This document shows, piece by piece, positions 1 to 9,384 of a stretch of DNA of 64,000 bases. Source of the DNA: Leptospiraceae bacterium (GTDB taxonomy: Bacteria > Spirochaetota > Leptospiria > Leptospirales > Leptospiraceae); NCBI GenBank assembly GCA_016711485.1, contig JADJSX010000023.1:124001-188000 (forward strand), written 5' to 3'. The stretch's first letter is position 1. Each line of letters begins with the position of its first letter. The position numbers and the translations under genes are program-made. Below the pieces are notes generated by a model. That model was not told where the DNA came from, searched no databases, and saw only the letters and a program-made list of their open reading frames with translations.

Positions 1-1
1 A

Positions 2-505
2 GGACTTGGTTTGCCATATTCCAAAGATATTATCGAAGCCCACGGTGGAAAAATTTTAGTCCGTACTGAGAAGGATAAGGGTAGCAGTTTTGATTTGTAT
101 ATCCCAACTATGCGACCTATTTTTTTAATTGTAGATGATCTGGATGTTCACAGGATTATTGTGCGTGATGCAATTCAAAGTGGTGGGTTTGATGTTGATA
201 TTCTCGAAGCGAATAATGGACTTGAGGCACTCGAGATTTTGGAACATGTTGTGCCTGATTTAATTGTCACGGATATTTTTATGCCAGAAATGGATGGTTG
301 GAAATTGATTGAAGAAATCCAAAAAAAAGAAGGATTTGCTAAAATTCCCATAATCATAATGACTTCCAAATTGACGATAGATAGTTCTCCTGAATTTGAA
401 AACAAAAGTAAAATGGTACAAGAAATTATTTCTAAACCTCTTGATCCAAATAATTTTATAACTCTACTGAGTAAATACGGTCGTGCGAAAGGTATTCGAA
501 AATAA
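2..505 (+). CDS. Hybrid histidine kinase, C-terminal part (runs off the left edge)
   Basis: The frame is open from the first bases of the window, so only the end of the gene is present. The first residues, G-L-G-L-P-Y-S-K, are the G2 box of a histidine-kinase ATPase domain, followed by the usual closing AHGGKI segment. A receiver domain follows directly, with acidic residues in IVDD, the phospho-acceptor Asp in VTDIFMPEMDGW, the conserved Thr/Ser in IIIMTSK and Lys in SKPLDP. The protein probably autophosphorylates on an upstream His and passes phosphate to this Asp. The TTG inside the G2 box is not a real start. The sensory part and target cannot be seen. Confidence 0.85.
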   Translation, partial: GLGLPYSKDIIEAHGGKILVRTEKDKGSSFDLYIPTMRPIFLIVDDLDVHRIIVRDAIQSGGFDVDILEANNGLEALEILEHVVPDLIVTDIFMPEMDGWKLIEEIQKKEGFAKIPIIIMTSKLTIDSSPEFENKSKMVQEIISKPLDPNNFITLLSKYGRAKGIRK

Positions 506-523
506 CTTTTCTTAAAAGGTTTA

Positions 524-576
524 TTAATGCGACTTTGTCAAGTCGCCAAACTACTTCGTCCCAGAGTAGGATTTAT
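524..576 (+). repeat. 53-bp dispersed repeat, copy 1
   Basis: A 53-base stretch beginning TTAATGCGACTTTGT and holding CCAAACTACTTCGTCCCAGAG recurs at 6757-6809 with only a few differences. Both copies lie in non-coding DNA, here just before the insertion sequence. It has no obvious inverted ends. Its nature is unknown. Confidence 0.75.
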
Positions 577-634
577 TAATCTTACTTTTTTCTTTTCTTT
601 CTTGGGAAAGTGGAGTGAACCTCTTTTTTTGGAA

Positions 635-1505
635 TCATTTTTTTATTAAATTTAATTTATTTTTAGAAAACTTAAGAGGAGATATCCAGCCTAAAGAAGA
701 GTGTGGCCTAATAGTATTATATTTTACAGCAAATTCAAGAATACTTTTTTCTGCTTCTTCTATGGAGTTGTACTGATGAATATTAATTTCCTGTCTCTTC
801 AAAGTTTTATTAAATGATTCTGAATGTGCGTTTTCATATGCATTGCCTCTACACATAGAGATTTTCATTTGGGACTTCTCTACAAGTTTTATATATTTAC
901 TGGAACAATATCTAACATCACTATCAGTGTGATGTATATACTTAGAGAGGTCATCTCTTTTACTGATAGCTTGTTCCAAAGTTCGATAAACAAGATCTGT
1001 ATTATTTATTCTAGAAACAGATATTCCTAAAAATCTCTCTATTTGTTAAATCTAATAAATGTGCACAATAATGGTTTTTACCTTTTATATCGAAAGCAGT
1101 TACGTCACCAACTATGACTGGATACTCTTGAATATCCGCTTCTATTAGTAGGTTTGAGTATTTTCGTAAATGGTGTTTTGAATTTGTGCTTCCAGAGTAA
1201 TATGCCTTTTTCGCCCTGCAATTTAGCTGATTTTCGCGCATTAATCTCTGCACTCGGTTCCTTCCGATCTGCATAGTTTCTTTCAATTTGGAAGCGCAAC
1301 TTCGGTATCCGGAAAGAGGAAGAAGCTCTATGATTGATTCAATTTTTTTGACAATTTTAGAATCCCTTTCACGTTTCCTTTCTTTAAAGTCTGACGAATA
1401 GTAATAAGACGACAGACCCAGTTCAATAACTTTGCAACTAGCCTTAACCCCAAATTCAGGAGCAAGATATTTCTGAATTATTTTCCGCTTATATTGTATT
1501 TCTTC
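635..1505 (-). pseudogene. IS3 transposase OrfB, frameshifted
   Basis: The reading frame starts near 1505 and shows an HTH_21-like segment (SGYRSCASKLKE, IGRNRVQRLMREN), then an rve/DDE integrase core: D in IVGDVTAFD, D in HHTDSDVRY, and E in AHSESFNKTLKR, ending near RPHSSLGWISP. The frame breaks near 1025, where a T5 run holds one base too many; dropping one T gives a continuous REILGISVSR join between the two pieces (1011 upward and 635-979). OrfB lies in the +1 frame relative to OrfA. Removal of one A from the A9 run at the OrfA end would fuse them, so slippage there could make an OrfAB protein. The T-run indel is either true decay or a sequencing error. Confidence 0.8.
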
Positions 1506-1506
1506 T

Positions 1507-1773
1507 CTATTTCCTCTTTTTTTTTAATATGTGGATTGTCAGAGATGCTTCAGCTAACGCACTTTCTAATTCTGCTACTCGCTTTCTCAGTGAAAATTCT
1601 GTTGAATTCATACTCTGAAATTTTTTATTATTGAATGCCTTTCCCCAATCACGAACAGTCTGCGATGTTATACTTTCCCTCTGTGCTATTTGTGCTGCTG
1701 AGCTTTGTCCTGAAGTATATTCAAGCACTATTTTCTCTTTAAACTCATTGCTAAAATTCTTACGTTTTATCAT
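1507..1773 (-). CDS. IS3 transposase OrfA (helix-turn-helix protein)
   Basis: An 88-residue protein with an N-terminal helix-turn-helix (KRKNFSNEFKEKIVLEY, then AAQIAQRESITSQTVRDWGK) and a C-terminal leucine-zipper-like helix (LRKRVAELESALAEASLTIHILKKK). This is the usual OrfA layout, in which the helix binds the element ends and the zipper mediates multimer formation. The gene ends in an A9 run coding for Lys residues, the standard place for frameshifting into OrfB. The ATG lies about 55 bp inside the right inverted repeat, and AAAGGATGG just upstream can serve as ribosome binding site. Confidence 0.85.
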   Translation of the reverse strand: MIKRKNFSNEFKEKIVLEYTSGQSSAAQIAQRESITSQTVRDWGKAFNNKKFQSMNSTEFSLRKRVAELESALAEASLTIHILKKKRK

Positions 1774-1829
1774 CTTGCCATCCTTTCATTTACTCTAACT
1801 TCCGATTCCAAAAAAACGGTGTCTGTCCA

Positions 1830-2297
1830 ATTGAAATCGAATCTATATTATTGGAAGATGTGTTTACTGAATTAAATGCAAACTTTCAATTACAGTTAAA
1901 TGAAAAAAAGTTAAAATTAATTATCCAATGCCCGAAAGACCTTCGGCTAAATACAAATCGCCTTCGTTTACGGAGAGCCATTGAAAATGCACTTACTAAT
2001 GCAATTAAATTTACTCCCGCAAACGGAGAAATTCAAATCAATGTAACGACAGAAGACTTTATTGATATAACCATTAAAGATTTTGGAATTGGAATTCCTA
2101 AACAATTACATAAGTATTTATTTCAAAAATTTACACAAGCAAAACGTAGCGGCTTACAAAACGAAGTCTCTACTGGACTTGGAATGTATATTATTTATAA
2201 AATTATGATTTCTCTAGGCGGTACAGTGACCGTCGACAGTATTGAGAATGAAGGAACAAATATTAGTCTTTTATTTCCTCTGTCAAAAATGGGGTAA
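1830..2297 (+). pseudogene. Histidine kinase ATPase domain remnant cut by the IS
   Basis: The open frame enters from the right end of the insertion sequence without a start codon of its own. It codes for the end of a histidine kinase: the linker after the dimerisation helices, the N box (ENALTNAIKFT), the G1 box (DFGIGIP), an F-box-like LFQKFTQAKR segment and the G2 box (TGLGMYI). The sensory part and the phospho-accepting His helix are missing, and the flank on the other side of the IS does not supply them. A product could only arise from the TTG at 1851 or from read-through of the element. It is most likely dead. Confidence 0.75.
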
Positions 2298-2441
2298 TTT
2301 ATTATTATCCTATCATTTGAAAATTGCGAGAATAGATTTTTTTAGCCACAGAAGCATAAACGAAGGGCGGACTGAACACTGATAGGTTTAATAATTTTTG
2401 CTCTTTTACCAGTATTCATCCGTTTTCATCTGTGGTAGTTT

Positions 2442-4880
2442 TTAATTATTTTTCTTCCAACCCTTATTTATGTATCGATAGATAGGATCATTTTCTGATT
2501 CGATTTGGAACAGATACAACCATTCATTTTCGATAAGCTGTTTTACGGTTTCATGGCGAAGAATAATTTTTTCAATTTCTTCTCGTGGAGCCTGTATATA
2601 CACACTCAGTCTTAGGGGATTGTGAATCCAGTTTTTTCCATCATGAACGGATTGCATTGCTAATCCTATTCGTAAATCTCCTCCGTTGCCTTCAAAAACT
2701 CCCAATCGTTTCCCTACCACATTATGCAATACTTTGTTCCCTGTACCATAACGTTCGTTATCCGTAACAGAGATGTTGTATTGCATATTAATCCAATGAG
2801 TCACAATCATTGGAGCAGTCATGATCAATTCAAGAACCTTGAAATCAGGATCTTTTTGCCATTGATAATCATGTAGGAAACTTCTTCCATGGAGTTTTGT
2901 ATTTCGAATACGATTTCTGGGCGCAACGATGAAACTAGCGTTATTCGCAAGACCCCACTCTGAGCGAACTTGAGACCAATCACTAGTTCTATCCATAATT
3001 TGTCGGTTAAGATTTTTGAATGATGAATCTAATCCTAGTCGAGGTGCACGTTCTTGTTGCGTAGATTTTTTTGCAGTGTTTAACCAATTCTTAATTTGTT
3101 CAATTTGCTCTGCGGTTAATGAGCAGTAATCCAAATCAAACATTGTGACTTCATCCGTTGTAGTATTGTGCAAGGCTGCAACGAATTGAGTAGAATCAGG
3201 AATTTGTATTTCCATATTTTTCAATCCATTTCTTACTTCAGGATCATTCAAGATTCCAGCGAGAACTCTGGCATTAGCCTCACCAGTTTGGCCACAGCAG
3301 GCTCCACAATCTAATCCAGAGGCATAGGGATTGTTTCGAGTTTGGCTTCCATGTCCTACAAGTAACACAACGGGAGCAAAAAAATTTCCCAAAGACATAG
3401 CGGTTAATATCTTCTTTGCCACTTCCGTTTTTTCTGGAAGAGTCAAAGGAGTTTCTGCTTCATTTATGACAGGACGAGTACCTTTTTCCGTGTAAAGATC
3501 GTTTACAGAATGGGTTCCTTTACTTGGGAAAAAAGCATTTTTTATAAGTTTGTAACCATAATAGAGTCCCGTTGCCTCTACGAATGTAAAAGTAGACAGG
3601 GAACTTTGGCTAAATTGCGCCCAACGATCTTGTTGATTTAGAATTTTTTTTCGTGCAGATATAAATCTTTCTGAATTACCGTCTTTCGTTTTGTCTGTAA
3701 TTTTTATTTGTGGAGAAAGTAATCCCGGAAGTTGAGGACGCGTTAACTGTGTTCCTAACGGTTGGTATTCCATTGGTATTCCGAAAAAACCAGCAAACCC
3801 TAAAGTTTGAATTCTTGCATCAATTGCTTCTAAGTGGCGTCGAAATACTTCCGAACGAACATCTATACAGAAGGCGGCTTGCAAAATCGGTTCTTCGATT
3901 TGTTTAGTGGAACTTTGTAATAATTGTTTTTCAATAAAACTTTGAAAAGAAATTTCTGCCGCTCTTTGGCAAATCCAGTCCAACTTTTGTTCTGCTTGAT
4001 TCTTTTCTTTTAAAGATTGAATATTATTTAAAGTTATTTTCCAATCAGAAAGAGGAACAATCTTGTTTCCATACTTGAGCAGAACCCACTCCCATGCTAG
4101 ACGAATTGCCAACAATTGATTGACTGCATGATTTTCCGAATTTTGCAATTTAGCCTGCCAACGAAGATAGGCCGCCCAAGATGCCCAACCATTTATGCTC
4201 AATAATAAGGTATGTGCCCAATCTGCAATTTGTGTTTCCTCTAATTCGAAATCACTTATTGCCATACCCATAAGTGGTTCTGGATCTTCTGGAAGTATTT
4301 TTAGGAAATCTCTCACTTCATCTGCATCCATTAATAGCGTAATTCCCTTATCTTTAATAGTCATATCCAACCAATTTCTGTATAACATTTCGGGAGGATG
4401 AGGCATTAATGGATCGAAGTCTCCATTAAATGCGGCCGCACAAAATTGACTAATCTGATGAACAATTTCCTCTTTCCAAGACATTTGATGAATGAGGTCT
4501 CTTTTTTGATCTAACAAATCACAATAGAGTGGAAGTGTGGTTAATTCAGAATTCTTTCCTAAATGATTTAAAATATCTTTTTCTGAAATGGAAAGGGAAG
4601 ATTCTTTAATCGCCTGTGTAAGATGATTTGTTTGAATATTTCCTTTCTGAATTTGTTCTAGATAATATTTTCGAGGCATTAAACATTGTGCTCCAGAAGC
4701 AGTTGCTACCCAAGCAGAAACATCTTGAATAGAACGATTTGTCATTTCCCAAAATGGATTTACTGCAATAAATTGATCGAGTGGCCAGGTAGGAGCAATT
4801 CGGCGACAAGCTTCTTGTATTTCAGTGTTTTGACTTTGAGTTAACTTAGTCGGTTTTGTTAGGTTATTTGATTTTTTCAT
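2442..4880 (-). CDS. dabA: Inorganic carbon transporter subunit DabA (DUF2309/UPF0753)
   Basis: An 812-residue protein of the DabA family, the soluble Zn-binding half of the DAB bicarbonate/CO2 uptake complex; the family is related to beta-carbonic anhydrases. The expected zinc ligands are all visible: Cys338 and Asp340 in FCIDVRSE, His510 in LLVGHGS, and Cys525 in GLDCGACCGQ. The spacing from His to Cys (15) agrees with what I recall for the characterised Halothiobacillus protein. The length is normal for the family. It follows dabB by 69 bp on the same strand, so the two form an operon. The role inferred is coupling of CO2 hydration to ion flow through DabB, allowing carbon fixation or anaplerosis at low CO2. 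Confidence 0.92.
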   Translation of the reverse strand: MKKSNNLTKPTKLTQSQNTEIQEACRRIAPTWPLDQFIAVNPFWEMTNRSIQDVSAWVATASGAQCLMPRKYYLEQIQKGNIQTNHLTQAIKESSLSISEKDILNHLGKNSELTTLPLYCDLLDQKRDLIHQMSWKEEIVHQISQFCAAAFNGDFDPLMPHPPEMLYRNWLDMTIKDKGITLLMDADEVRDFLKILPEDPEPLMGMAISDFELEETQIADWAHTLLLSINGWASWAAYLRWQAKLQNSENHAVNQLLAIRLAWEWVLLKYGNKIVPLSDWKITLNNIQSLKEKNQAEQKLDWICQRAAEISFQSFIEKQLLQSSTKQIEEPILQAAFCIDVRSEVFRRHLEAIDARIQTLGFAGFFGIPMEYQPLGTQLTRPQLPGLLSPQIKITDKTKDGNSERFISARKKILNQQDRWAQFSQSSLSTFTFVEATGLYYGYKLIKNAFFPSKGTHSVNDLYTEKGTRPVINEAETPLTLPEKTEVAKKILTAMSLGNFFAPVVLLVGHGSQTRNNPYASGLDCGACCGQTGEANARVLAGILNDPEVRNGLKNMEIQIPDSTQFVAALHNTTTDEVTMFDLDYCSLTAEQIEQIKNWLNTAKKSTQQERAPRLGLDSSFKNLNRQIMDRTSDWSQVRSEWGLANNASFIVAPRNRIRNTKLHGRSFLHDYQWQKDPDFKVLELIMTAPMIVTHWINMQYNISVTDNERYGTGNKVLHNVVGKRLGVFEGNGGDLRIGLAMQSVHDGKNWIHNPLRLSVYIQAPREEIEKIILRHETVKQLIENEWLYLFQIESENDPIYRYINKGWKKNN

Positions 4881-4949
4881 TTTTGTTATTCTCCTAAAAA
4901 AGATAATGAATTGTATTTTAATTAAATGCGCATAATAATGGTTATACTC

Positions 4950-6560
4950 TTAGATAGAAATCTTCTTTGATTCTTTGGTTTGTAATTTTGCTGGCCAGAG
5001 TTTCAGAGTTATTCGAGTTACGAAATCATCCATATAGAATCCTCCGTAGAGCCTTGGATAAATTGCTCTTGCGATTGGAGATTCTGGGAAATTTCGTAAG
5101 ATGATATGTAAGATGAACAAACTGGAAAATGCGAATAACACCCAACCTAATGAAATTTCGGAAACTGTACTCGTTCTAAGCCAATCTTTGCTAATAATTT
5201 TAAATCCAGAATGTAAACCTAAATAAATTAAATTTACGATGAATCCGGTGATGAGTAAAGTAAATCCTTGGCTCCATCCACCTCTTCGAAAACCTTCTCC
5301 GTAAAAAGTTGCTATCGCGAATGTAATAATGACGCTTACTATAAGTGCATCAATTTGAGTAAATAACATAGGATTTAGAAACCAAGCAGAACCAACGACT
5401 GAAACAAAAGCCAGAAAGAATCCTAAACTCCATTGAGTGAGCGAAATAGGTTGAGCTTTACCGTTCATAGCCGCTGAAAGATGATGGTTTACTTCTTCTC
5501 CCGATGTGAGAAAAGCATATGCTTTGTAGAATGAGTGTGCGAGTAAATGTAACAATGCTAATTCGAAAAGTCCTAGTCCACATTGCATCAACATAAATCC
5601 CATTTGTGCACATGTTGACCATGCAAGACGAACCTTGATACTAACGCGGGTCATCATTATTAAACTAGCTAACACGGCTGTAATACTTCCTACAAAAACC
5701 AATATCCAATGTGCCAAAGAAACATGGTAAATAATTGGAGCCAAAAGAATAATGAAAAATCCTCCCATATTCACAATGCCTGCATGCAATAAAGCAGACA
5801 CAGGAGTTGGCGCTTCCATAACTTGCATCAACCATCCATGAAGCGGTAGTTGAGCACACTTCAAAATAGCCGCAAAGGAAAATAGAACTCCCGCAATTTC
5901 GATATCTGGACTAATTACGACTGTTTGTGTTTGATAGTGTGCGAGAATCTCACTGATTTTAAAGGTTTGATGAGAGTTATATAAAAGAACTCCTCCAATA
6001 AATACAAATGTGTCAGCCAATCGACTGATCAGAAATTTCTTATGAGCGGCTAATTGGGCTTTAGGTCTTTCGGGATAATAAATCAATAGATTATGAAAAG
6101 CTAAACTTGTAGAAGTCCAAGCCAACATTGTTAAAACCAAATGACCACTAATGACCAATAGAGATACAGAAGCTAAGGTAAGTAAAAACCAGAATCGATA
6201 CGATTCCTCTCTTGCATCGCCGTCTATATAGTTTCGTGAATATTTTAAAATCACCCATCCAATGAGGGAAATCAAAATTGCCATCAGCATACTGAGCATA
6301 TCGATGCGCACTAAACCTAAAGATTCAAATGGTTCAGTTTGTTTTTGATTAATATTTAGAGAAAAGGATTCGGATAAAAACAAAATCCCATTTCCTAGAG
6401 CGAAAGTAAATGCAATGAGACCAGTCGTTAAAGTGATATTCCAAGCATAATTATTAGTGTTTTTGCGGCTCAAAATCTTTTGACCAAGTGCTCCTAATAG
6501 ATAGGTAATTGGGATCATTAATAGAATGGTTTGACTGATCCAAATCAGTAAATTTTGCAT
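4950..6560 (-). CDS. dabB: Inorganic carbon transporter subunit DabB (NuoL-like proton channel)
   Basis: A 536-residue, very hydrophobic protein with about 14 membrane segments, of the proton-conducting membrane transporter family (NuoL/MrpA-like). Features include the antiporter helices with HAGIVNMGGFF and LLHLLAHSFYKAYAFL and a Lys/His-containing central part. On its own this family is often annotated as NADH dehydrogenase subunit 5, but no other complex I genes are present and dabA follows directly, which identifies it as DabB. It probably supplies the cation gradient that drives DabA. AGGAGA lies seven bases before the ATG. The promoter region contains a 58-bp palindrome (6647-6704). Confidence 0.9.
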   Translation of the reverse strand: MQNLLIWISQTILLMIPITYLLGALGQKILSRKNTNNYAWNITLTTGLIAFTFALGNGILFLSESFSLNINQKQTEPFESLGLVRIDMLSMLMAILISLIGWVILKYSRNYIDGDAREESYRFWFLLTLASVSLLVISGHLVLTMLAWTSTSLAFHNLLIYYPERPKAQLAAHKKFLISRLADTFVFIGGVLLYNSHQTFKISEILAHYQTQTVVISPDIEIAGVLFSFAAILKCAQLPLHGWLMQVMEAPTPVSALLHAGIVNMGGFFIILLAPIIYHVSLAHWILVFVGSITAVLASLIMMTRVSIKVRLAWSTCAQMGFMLMQCGLGLFELALLHLLAHSFYKAYAFLTSGEEVNHHLSAAMNGKAQPISLTQWSLGFFLAFVSVVGSAWFLNPMLFTQIDALIVSVIITFAIATFYGEGFRRGGWSQGFTLLITGFIVNLIYLGLHSGFKIISKDWLRTSTVSEISLGWVLFAFSSLFILHIILRNFPESPIARAIYPRLYGGFYMDDFVTRITLKLWPAKLQTKESKKISI

Positions 6561-6646
6561 AAAGTTCTCCTTTCATTTTCGAGAAGGTTTTGTGATAAAA
6601 CTACTTCCCTTTTTCTTTAATTTTTACAATAATAATTACTCCTTTT

Positions 6647-6704
6647 AAAATACAAGTATTTTAATACATGAAAATAGTTTCATGTTTTTATATACTTGTA
6701 TTTT
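6647..6704. promoter_or_regulatory. Large two-tier palindrome upstream of dabBA
   Basis: The outer arms AAAATACAAGTAT and ATACTTGTATTTT match perfectly over 13 bases. Inner arms ACATGAAA and TTTCATGT match over 8 bases around a 4-base centre, with equal 6-base spacers between tiers. Each outer arm also contains its own small dyad, ATACNNGTAT. The element lies about 90-145 bp before the dabB start codon. The symmetry suggests binding of a dimeric or tetrameric regulator; a structured leader RNA is the alternative. Confidence 0.6.
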
Positions 6705-6756
6705 AAGTCAAAAAAATATTGCATATCATTTCTAAAAAAGAATTGTATCTTACAAC

Positions 6757-6809
6757 TTAATGCGACTTTGTAAAGTAGCCAAACTACTTCGTCCCAGAGT
6801 CCGATTTAT
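6757..6809 (+). repeat. 53-bp dispersed repeat, copy 2
   Basis: Near-identical to 524-576 (three short differences over 53 bases), in the same orientation. It lies between the dab palindrome and a family A repeat element, in DNA with no gene. Confidence 0.75.
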
Positions 6810-6831
6810 ACCAAACCATTAGATTAAATGG

Positions 6832-7012
6832 TGTTAACCAAAAAAAGAAAAATTATGAAATTTAAAGTAAAGTTAAGAATATTAGATAAAGCTAATGAAT
6901 TAATGAAAAAGCAAGTTTGGGCGGCAGCCCAAGAGATGCACTGAGCGATCGTCGAAGTGTTGCACATTGCTTTTTAGAAGCAATGATAATAGCGATAGGG
7001 TAAGGTGAGTTA
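6832..7012 (-). repeat. Family A inverted-repeat element, copy 1 (reversed)
   Basis: Read on the minus strand this begins TAACTCACCTTAC, then passes through a centre that includes a segment closely matching copy 2 at 13537-13723 (TGCACTGAGCGATCGTCGAAG and GCTTTATCTAATATTCT in the other orientation). The far end is less well kept than in other copies. It has no coding capacity and is the size of a miniature inverted-repeat element. It lies between the dab operon and the chemoreceptor. Confidence 0.7.
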
Positions 7013-7108
7013 ATAATTCGGTTATTTCTTCATTGGGTTTCTTAAATAAAAAGGAAATTGTATCTAAGTCGAAGGAATATCCGAGACAAGATGCAAAGGA
7101 AAAAATCC

Positions 7109-8632
7109 TTACTTAATCCTGTCGATTTCAGTTGTGATTTGTTGGGCAGTTCGATTCAATTTGTTAGATGTGGATGTAAGTTTTTCGGAGTTATCAAAGG
7201 TTTTTTCGGAAAGGCGGTTTACTGTTGCAACATTATTTGCAATGATGTTGATGTTGTTTTTTACTTCGTTTATCAGAGATAGAACTTTATCTGATATGAG
7301 TTTAACATTATCCGCTTCATTATTAACTTGTTTATTCGTTATGATTTCATTTTCTATATGACTGCTAATCGATTGAATTGTTTTTTGAAGTGATAAAATA
7401 TCCGAGAAGACACTTTGAATTACTTTAACGGATACTCGCAAACTCCCTTCCACTTCCTTGATTTCGTTGTTATTTTCAAGGATCAGGGTATCTATACTTC
7501 GAATACTTCTAGTAGTCTCTTCGGCTAGTTTGAAAACTTCATTGGCTACTACTGCGAAACCTCTACCTGCATCTCCAGCTCTTGCCGCTTCGATTGCCGC
7601 ATTCAGGCTAAGTAAATTGGTTTGAACGGCAATGCTTTTAATCATTTGCGTAATTCCGGTGATTTGTTTGGAACTTTGAATAATTCTTTCAAAGTTTGAA
7701 CTTAAATTAGAAAGTTTTTCGGCTCCTTCGTTTCCCTTTGTAGTTAGATTTTTTATAATTACGGAAACAGTTTGCACTTCTTGTTTTTGTTCTTTGATTC
7801 TATCCGAAAGAGTATTCATAATCGTTTTCATGTTCGAAATCGAAGTTGATTGTTCTTGGGTTAGATGAACCGAATGAACGGCCGATTCATTTGCCTGTCC
7901 GATAGATTGAGTTATGGACTCACTTGAGTCCAAGAGTTCTTTTGAACTGCTAGAAAGGTCAGTTGCAGAAGATAACATATTGTCCGATACGGCTAACAAG
8001 GATTCACCCGTAGTTTCTAAATTTTGAACTAGTAACTTTATATCCTGGAACTGCTTTAGATTTAGGGCGGCTTCCTGTTCTGATTTGCGAAGGGCTTTTT
8101 TTATGGAATTAATAAATACTATGGAGAGAAAAAACGTTAACCATATCGCAGTAATATTGTCAGTAAGGACTGTAATTTTGAACGCACTTCCCATTTCCTT
8201 TGCGGAAGAATATCCGTAAACCTCTATCAACGTAAATAATGTTAAATTGATAAACGCAACCCGTCCGGAGGCAAATAATAGGGACGCAATTACGACAACG
8301 GGAAAAAAAGCAGAAACAGAAGGAAAGTGCACGAGTGATAATCCCTTTTTGAAAACAAACAACAGCAAACATGTGATACATAGAAAGAAGAATGGAACCA
8401 TAAATCGATAGAAACCAAGGGCAATCCCAAATAAAGTGATCGCTGTTATAAAAATAACTATAACTTGATCGATATTAAATATTCCATTGATTGATTGAAG
8501 TATAAAACTAGCAGATAATAAGAAAAGAGTGAATATATTGAGTAGAGCAAGATATAAAACTTTATCCTGTTCAATGGAATTTTTTTCTTTATAGTTTTTA
8601 AGTATTAGATTTTTAATATTTTCATAGAGCAT
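7109..8632 (-). CDS. Methyl-accepting chemotaxis protein with multi-pass membrane sensor
   Basis: A 507-residue receptor. The first 200 residues hold about six hydrophobic segments and no large periplasmic loop, so sensing is probably within or close to the membrane. The rest is a long alpha-helical coiled coil with the highly conserved signalling hairpin (IAVQTNLLSLNAAIEAARAGDAGRGFAVVANEV), which contacts CheA and CheW. Flanking Glu/Gln/Ser-rich helices would carry the methylation sites. No HAMP domain is obvious. No che genes adjoin it, so it is an orphan receptor. Ligand unknown. Confidence 0.9.
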   Translation of the reverse strand: MLYENIKNLILKNYKEKNSIEQDKVLYLALLNIFTLFLLSASFILQSINGIFNIDQVIVIFITAITLFGIALGFYRFMVPFFFLCITCLLLFVFKKGLSLVHFPSVSAFFPVVVIASLLFASGRVAFINLTLFTLIEVYGYSSAKEMGSAFKITVLTDNITAIWLTFFLSIVFINSIKKALRKSEQEAALNLKQFQDIKLLVQNLETTGESLLAVSDNMLSSATDLSSSSKELLDSSESITQSIGQANESAVHSVHLTQEQSTSISNMKTIMNTLSDRIKEQKQEVQTVSVIIKNLTTKGNEGAEKLSNLSSNFERIIQSSKQITGITQMIKSIAVQTNLLSLNAAIEAARAGDAGRGFAVVANEVFKLAEETTRSIRSIDTLILENNNEIKEVEGSLRVSVKVIQSVFSDILSLQKTIQSISSHIENEIITNKQVNNEADNVKLISDKVLSLINEVKNNINIIANNVATVNRLSEKTFDNSEKLTSTSNKLNRTAQQITTEIDRIK

Positions 8633-9384
8633 AAACGAACCATTCTTTGTAAAATTATCGGCAGTTTGGGTTAAAATTATGTAGTCAGTCTGAATTTAAT
8701 AATTTTCCTTTTTTGCGTTACATCTAATTATATACTCTTTATCGTATTTTCACTTTCATAAGCTCACTAACGTTCAAAAGTTTACACCGTTGAGATTGTT
8801 GGGCAGTCGGTGAGCGATAAGCGAAAGGGACGGATAGCGGAGAAACTGAGGCATGTTAGACATTTCCATCTGAAATGGGGTTGGTCTCAGACTATTTCGC
8901 CTTAACACTTCGTTATGCTCCCTTAAGACTCTTACTTGTTCGGTTTATTCGTTCTAACCCTAGATTTTATATTTTGTAGTCTTACTTTCTATTTACAAAC
9001 TTGCATTTGCGAATACAGGACTTTATTTCTAAAAAGTCAATTGGGTAGTTACTTTTAGCGTTTATTCCATACACCATCCCCGGACTTCGGTTCTATGATG
9101 AAAGAATGCAAACTAGGACTCAATCTTGTCTATGGAAAAACAGTGGAGGATAATAAGTATTTTCTCTCTCTCAAAGCAAGAAAGACTATTCTTTGTTGTG
9201 TGCTGAGTAATTTGAGTAAGTTTACGTTTCACATTGTGCTTTCAAATTGAAATAAATGATGCAGATATTAGGTTTGTTGTGAATCAGGGAATTGTATGAA
9301 TTCCTATTGTGGTTTGCTCGATTTATTCCTTGAATAATTTGGAACCAATGTTATGACGGAATTATAGGCAAAGGTTTTTTAAAA
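8633..9384. other. 752-bp gap with no supported gene
   Basis: No open frame with convincing coding character was found. The longest candidate with an ATG (9095-9250, 51 codons) has no recognisable features or good ribosome binding site. The stretch 8780-8960 contains GC-richer DNA (GAGCGATAAGCGAAAGGG) like the inner parts of the family A elements, but without their ends. Confidence 0.5.

Larger units (their letters stand above)
611..1829 (-). mobile_element. IS3-family insertion sequence, about 1.22 kb
   Basis: The element carries an orfA/orfB transposase pair on the minus strand. It is bounded by 26-bp imperfect terminal inverted repeats that start with TGGA and both end in TTTTTTTGGAATC; about 20 of 26 positions match (611-636 and 1804-1829). 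The TG...CA ends and two overlapping reading frames are typical of IS3. No clear target-site duplication is visible next to the ends. The right end lies inside a histidine kinase coding frame, so the element has cut or replaced the 5' part of that gene. OrfB carries a frameshift, so this copy is probably not autonomous as read. Confidence 0.85.

Noticed and set aside
2340..2441. Possible repeat around CCACAGAAG and CATCTGTGG before the dabA stop
   Set aside because: A weak inverted match in non-coding DNA with no second copy seen in the window; not enough to call an element.
4950..6560. Annotation as NADH dehydrogenase subunit 5 of complex I
   Set aside because: No other complex I genes are present and dabA follows in the same operon, so DabB is the better call.
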